A stretch of DNA of 64,000 nucleotides from Geodermatophilus ruber (GTDB lineage: Bacteria > Actinomycetota > Actinomycetes > Mycobacteriales > Geodermatophilaceae): NCBI RefSeq assembly GCF_900114385.1, contig NZ_FOSW01000002.1, positions 462,570 to 526,569 on the forward strand, given 5' to 3'. Positions 62,301 to 64,000 of the stretch are shown piece by piece. Each line of letters starts with the position of its first letter. Position 1 is the first letter of the stretch. The translations under genes and the position numbers were made by a program. Below the pieces are notes generated by a model that was not told where the DNA came from, ran no database searches, and saw nothing but the letters and a program-made list of their open reading frames with translations.

Positions 62301-62870
62301 CACGGCGTCGAGCACGTGCTCGCGGCCAACGCCGACACCCCGATCGCCGAGATCAACGCCGGCGGCGTCGAGGACGGCGCGAACGTGACCATCGCCGGCA
62401 TCCTGACCTCGGTCGCCCCGCGCACCAACAAGCAGGGTGCGCCCTGGGCCATCGCGACACTGGAGGATCTCGAGTCCGGGATCGAGGTGCTGTTCTTCCC
62501 GAAGACCTGGGCCGAGGTGTCGGAGAAGGTGGTCCGCGACCAGATCGTGGTGGTCAAGGGGCGGATCAGCCGGCGCGACGACCAGCCCTCGCTGTTCGGC
62601 GCCGAGGTCACCATCCCCGAGCTCACCGAGGGCCCGCGCGGCCCGGTGGTGGTCTCGATGGCGGCGGCCCGCTGCACCCCGCCGGTGGTCGAGCGGCTCC
62701 GCGAGGTCCTGGGCAGCCACCCGGGCACCACCGAGGTCCAGCTCAAGCTGGTCAACGGCAGCCGCGAGACGGTGCTCCGCCTCGACCAGGGACTGCGGGT
62801 GCGGCCCAGTACGGCGCTGATGGGTGACATCAAGGCGCTGCTCGGTCCGACGAGCGTGGCCCTGCTGTGA
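59304..62870 (+). CDS. dnaE: Replicative DNA polymerase III alpha subunit DnaE1
   Basis: 1188-residue C-family replicative polymerase. The PHP domain has the complete HLHVHTEYSMLDG (12-24), unlike the DnaE2 copy in this window, so metal-dependent proofreading is plausible. Catalytic carboxylates D424 and D426 (PDVDID) and D586 (LLKMDFLG). HHH, a beta-clamp-like GQFDLFGSF (about 950) and the OB fold (VTIAGILTSVAPRTNKQG) follow. GAGGAG upstream of GTG 59304, with 11 bases of spacing, supports the start. Essential; runs alone after a 258-bp leader. Confidence 0.96.
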   Translation: MSSSPSKDSFVHLHVHTEYSMLDGAAKLPEVTKAAAEQGMPALAMTDHGNVFGAYDFYKQANAAGVKPIIGMEGYYTPGSRFDRAPFDFGDNLIDEDGEGGSSRGKAAYTHMTLLARTTEGMHNLFRISSLASLEGQYRKPRFDRDLLERYGKGLIATTGCPSGEVNMWLRAGKEDRARQAAADFQDIFGKENFYAELMDHGLAIEKKTRPALLQIAKDLGIPLLATNDLHYTHKEDAEAHDALLCIQTGSRLNEPNRFKFNGDGYYLKSAAEMRALFPGELAEACDNTLLIAEQCEVSFTEGADLMPRFPLPPGEDETSWFIKEVERGLHKRYPNGIPDHVRKQADYETGIICQMGFPGYFLVVADFINWAKDNGIRVGPGRGSAAGSLAAYAMGITDLDPLAHGLIFERFLNPERVSMPDVDIDFDDRRRGEVIQYVSQKYGEERVSQIVTYGTIKAKAAIKDAARVLDRPYSVGDELTKLMPPDVMGKGIPLSGVFDPAHPRYKEAAEFRARYESDPGAAEVVDQARKLEGLKRQWGVHAAGVIIGRYPLIDSIPIMRREADGAIITQFDYPTCETLGLLKMDFLGLRNLTVIDDALRNIVINGKEPVDLDEISKDLTDKKTYELLSRGDTLGVFQFDGGPMRSLLRLMRPDNFEDISAVGALYRPGPMGANSHTNYALRKNGQQEITPIHPELAEPLEDILGGTYGLIVYQEQVMAIAQKVAGYSLGKADLLRRAMGKKKKSVLDAEFVGFEAGMKERGYSAAAIKTLWDILVPFADYAFNKAHSAAYGLVSYWTAYLKANYPAEYMAGLLTSVQDDKDRRPIYLAECRRMGIKVLPPDVNESSWDFTAVGTDIRFGLASVRNVGTNVVDSIVRAREEKGAFKDFADFMRKIDTVACNKKVIESLAKAGAFDSLGHSRQGLVAVHAQAVESAMALKRKEAEGQFDLFGSFGADGGEDDPFGGALEIAIPTADWSKSERLVFERDMLGLYVSDHPLHGVEHVLAANADTPIAEINAGGVEDGANVTIAGILTSVAPRTNKQGAPWAIATLEDLESGIEVLFFPKTWAEVSEKVVRDQIVVVKGRISRRDDQPSLFGAEVTIPELTEGPRGPVVVSMAAARCTPPVVERLREVLGSHPGTTEVQLKLVNGSRETVLRLDQGLRVRPSTALMGDIKALLGPTSVALL

Positions 62871-62940
62871 GGGCGGGGTTCTGAACGGCCGGCGAGCGCC
62901 CGGCGAAGAGGCCGCCGCGGATCCGGGGTTCACTGGGGAC

Positions 62941-63603
62941 GTGGACAGCTCCTCCGGACCCGTCGCGCCGGCACCGCCGAGCGCCGTCCGCCGGGCCTGG
63001 AGCAGCGGGCCGCGGTGGCCCGGCGCCGCCGAGGTCCGAGCCGACCTGAACAGCTCCCTGCTGCTGGCCGGTGTGCTCACGCTGGCCGGGCTGCCCGCGG
63101 GCTTGCTGTGGTGGGCGCTCGCGCCGCGCGCGCAGTTCGAGATCACCGAGAGCAGCCCCGTCGTGGTGGGGCACCCCTCGGCCGAACTGCTCGTCGCCGG
63201 CGACGGCGTCTTCACCCTGGTCCTGGCCGGCCTCGGGCTGCTGGCGGGGCTGGGCGGGTGGTGGCTGCGCCGGCGGCGCGGCGTCGCCACCCTGCTGGCC
63301 CTCGCGCTCGGCTGCCTGCTCGCCGGCGTCCTCGCCTGGCAGCTGGGGGAGCTGCTTGGCCCCGGGCCCACCCGGGCGGAGCTCGCCGAGGTGGGCGCGG
63401 TGGTGACCACCGGGCTCTCGCTCGGCTCCGTGCCCGCGCTCGCCGTGGCGCCGTTCCTGGCCACGCTGGTCTACGTGGTCGCGACCCTGCTGGCGTCCTC
63501 GGAGGACCTCGGGCGCAGCGACCCCGCGCCGGCCGGCCCGCCGGCCCGGGAGGGCGGGCCCGCCGGCGCGGAGGTCCGGGAGGACGCCGGCCGGCGAGGC
63601 TAG
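62941..63603 (+). CDS. Multi-pass membrane protein (DUF2567-like)
   Basis: 220-residue membrane protein with four hydrophobic segments (about 40-62, 88-108, 115-137 and 160-185), a Ser/Pro-rich N-terminal tail and a Gly/Pro/Arg-rich C-terminal tail. After the first helix it reads WWALAPRAQFEITESSPVVVG, typical of actinobacterial DUF2567-like proteins of unknown role. GTG 62941 is chosen because the frame upstream overlaps dnaE1. Downstream lies a tandem repeat and an insertion sequence. Confidence 0.75.
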   Translation: MDSSSGPVAPAPPSAVRRAWSSGPRWPGAAEVRADLNSSLLLAGVLTLAGLPAGLLWWALAPRAQFEITESSPVVVGHPSAELLVAGDGVFTLVLAGLGLLAGLGGWWLRRRRGVATLLALALGCLLAGVLAWQLGELLGPGPTRAELAEVGAVVTTGLSLGSVPALAVAPFLATLVYVVATLLASSEDLGRSDPAPAGPPAREGGPAGAEVREDAGRRG

Positions 63604-63611
63604 GACGCGCA

Positions 63612-63665
63612 GCGCAGGCCTCGACGGCGGTCGACGCTGCGCAGGCCTCGGCGCCGATCGACGCC
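63612..63665 (+). repeat. Two tandem 27-bp imperfect repeats
   Basis: GCGCAGGCCTCG followed by a G/C-rich stretch and TCGACGC occurs at 63612-63638 and again at 63639-63665 with a few mismatches. It lies just after the membrane protein gene and before the insertion sequence. It may be the partial coding end of a lost gene or plain spacer. Confidence 0.5.
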
Positions 63666-63726
63666 GCGCCGTCCTGTGCGCTAGACGAGTAAGTCCTATT
63701 GGCGGGCAGGGCCGAAGGGTGCTGTG

Positions 63727-63792
63727 AGTGCGGGCGGAGGGTGTCCAGGCTCGGGTTGTGAGGACCGACCTAAACACCCTCCTGACCGCACT
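63727..63792. repeat. Inverted repeat bracketing the transposase start
   Basis: The left arm at 63727-63744 reads AGTGCGG-GC-GGAGGGTGT; the right arm at 63774-63792 is its complement apart from a 2- versus 3-base centre. The loop of about 29 nt contains the GTG start of the transposase at 63758, so a transcript hairpin could limit translation. Confidence 0.6.
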
Positions 63793-64000
63793 GTATGTCT
63801 GGATCGACGATCGTCTCGCCGCTCGCGTGCGCGTCGGACGCCGCCCGCGGCTGACCGACTCCGAGCTGCTCACCCTGGCAGTTGGGCAAGTGCTGCTCGG
63901 CGTTCACTCCGAGGCCCGCTGGCTGCGGCTGGTGCCCGAGGCGCTGCCCGGCGCGTTTCCCTACCTGCCCGGGCAGTCGGGCTACAACAAGCGGCTGCGC
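63758..64000 (+). CDS. IS982-family transposase, N-terminal 81 residues
   Basis: Partial DDE transposase. The visible part has LNTLLTALYVWIDDRLAAR, then PRLTDSELLTLAVGQVLLG, HSEARWLRLV, GAFPYLPGQSGYNKRLR, which matches the conserved N-terminal helix-turn-helix-like region of IS982 transposases (SEARWLRF and PYLPxQSGYNKR). The catalytic DDE residues lie beyond the window. GTG 63758 lies inside the loop of an inverted repeat. The gene gives no sign of decay in the visible part. Confidence 0.85.
   Translation, partial: MRTDLNTLLTALYVWIDDRLAARVRVGRRPRLTDSELLTLAVGQVLLGVHSEARWLRLVPEALPGAFPYLPGQSGYNKRLR

Larger units (their letters stand above)
63693..64000 (+). mobile_element. IS982-family insertion sequence, left part (cut by window edge)
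   Basis: The start of an insertion sequence carrying an IS982-type transposase. The left boundary is not proven; I place it near the AT-richer AAGTCCTATTGGCGGG after 63690 because sequence character changes there. The terminal inverted repeat and target duplication cannot be confirmed without the right end, which is outside the window. Confidence 0.55.

Noticed and set aside
59139..63464. A 1441-codon open frame antisense to dnaE1
   Set aside because: It is a GC-bias shadow: its codons mirror dnaE1, the product is Gly/Val/Asp low-complexity, and no family motif is present. The same holds for the long antisense frames over ftsI, ileS and metF.
1..64000. Defence island, prophage or biosynthetic gene cluster other than carotenoid
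   Set aside because: I saw no restriction, toxin-antitoxin, phage structural or megasynthase genes; only an IS982 end and a DUF559 remnant suggest mobility.
1..64000. tRNA or rRNA genes
   Set aside because: No cloverleaf with a GGTTCGA-type T-loop and no rRNA-like sequence was recognised in the intergenic gaps.

Overview
The window is very GC-rich (strong G/C bias at third codon positions, many GTG starts) and carries an actinobacterial cell-division cluster with wag31/divIVA, sepF, yggS and pgeF, actinobacterial-type LexA boxes (TCGAAC-N4-GTTCGA) and a mycobacterial-type adenosine kinase. Together with a carotenoid-glycoside operon this points to an actinomycete, most likely of the Geodermatophilaceae type (Blastococcus/Geodermatophilus/Modestobacter). 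That placement is an inference from gene content, not from a marker comparison. No rRNA, tRNA, CRISPR array or prophage was seen.

Layout. 1-5.3 kb: a 5'-proximal fragment of a geranylgeranyl/polyprenyl diphosphate synthase, metF, an unrecognised protein, a lipase, a CDP-alcohol phosphatidyltransferase and adenosine kinase. 5.3-10.6 kb (minus strand): six genes chained by 4-base GTGA stop/start overlaps (YbaK, GNAT, CrtI-like oxidoreductase, CruF-like hydratase, CruG-like glycosyltransferase, flavin reductase); with the GGPP synthase nearby this looks like a glycosylated-carotenoid locus. 10.7-15.4 kb: a perfect LexA box followed by DUF6504, a HEPN (SAV_6107-type) protein and a DnaE2-type polymerase. 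15.7-24.4 kb: stress-type and metabolic genes, a ribosomal-oxygenase-like cupin coupled through an apparent CTG start to an Ala-Asp-Gly repeat protein, and a second LexA box in front of dinB. 24.4-29.1 kb (minus): tgpA, DUF58 and moxR, diverging from mraZ.

29.3-48.9 kb is the dcw cluster: mraZ (with a 10-bp-phased MraZ operator), a leader with three CUUCCCC-loop hairpins, rsmH, an ftsL-like gene, ftsI, murE, murF, mraY, ftsW, murG, murC, ftsQ, an AhpD-like gene, ftsZ, pgeF, yggS, sepF, yggT and divIVA. murD is absent from its usual place between mraY and ftsW. Most Mur/Fts genes overlap by GTGA, implying one translationally coupled unit for precursor synthesis and septation. Related intergenic palindromes sit directly after the stop codons of ftsI, ftsZ, divIVA and the GNAT gene before dnaE1.

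49-63.6 kb: ileS is on the minus strand, followed by a cation/proton antiporter, a degraded DUF559-type fragment and mqo (minus), then lspA, rluD, a CPBP protease, a GNAT protein, the replicative polymerase dnaE1 and a membrane protein. The window ends inside an IS982-family element.
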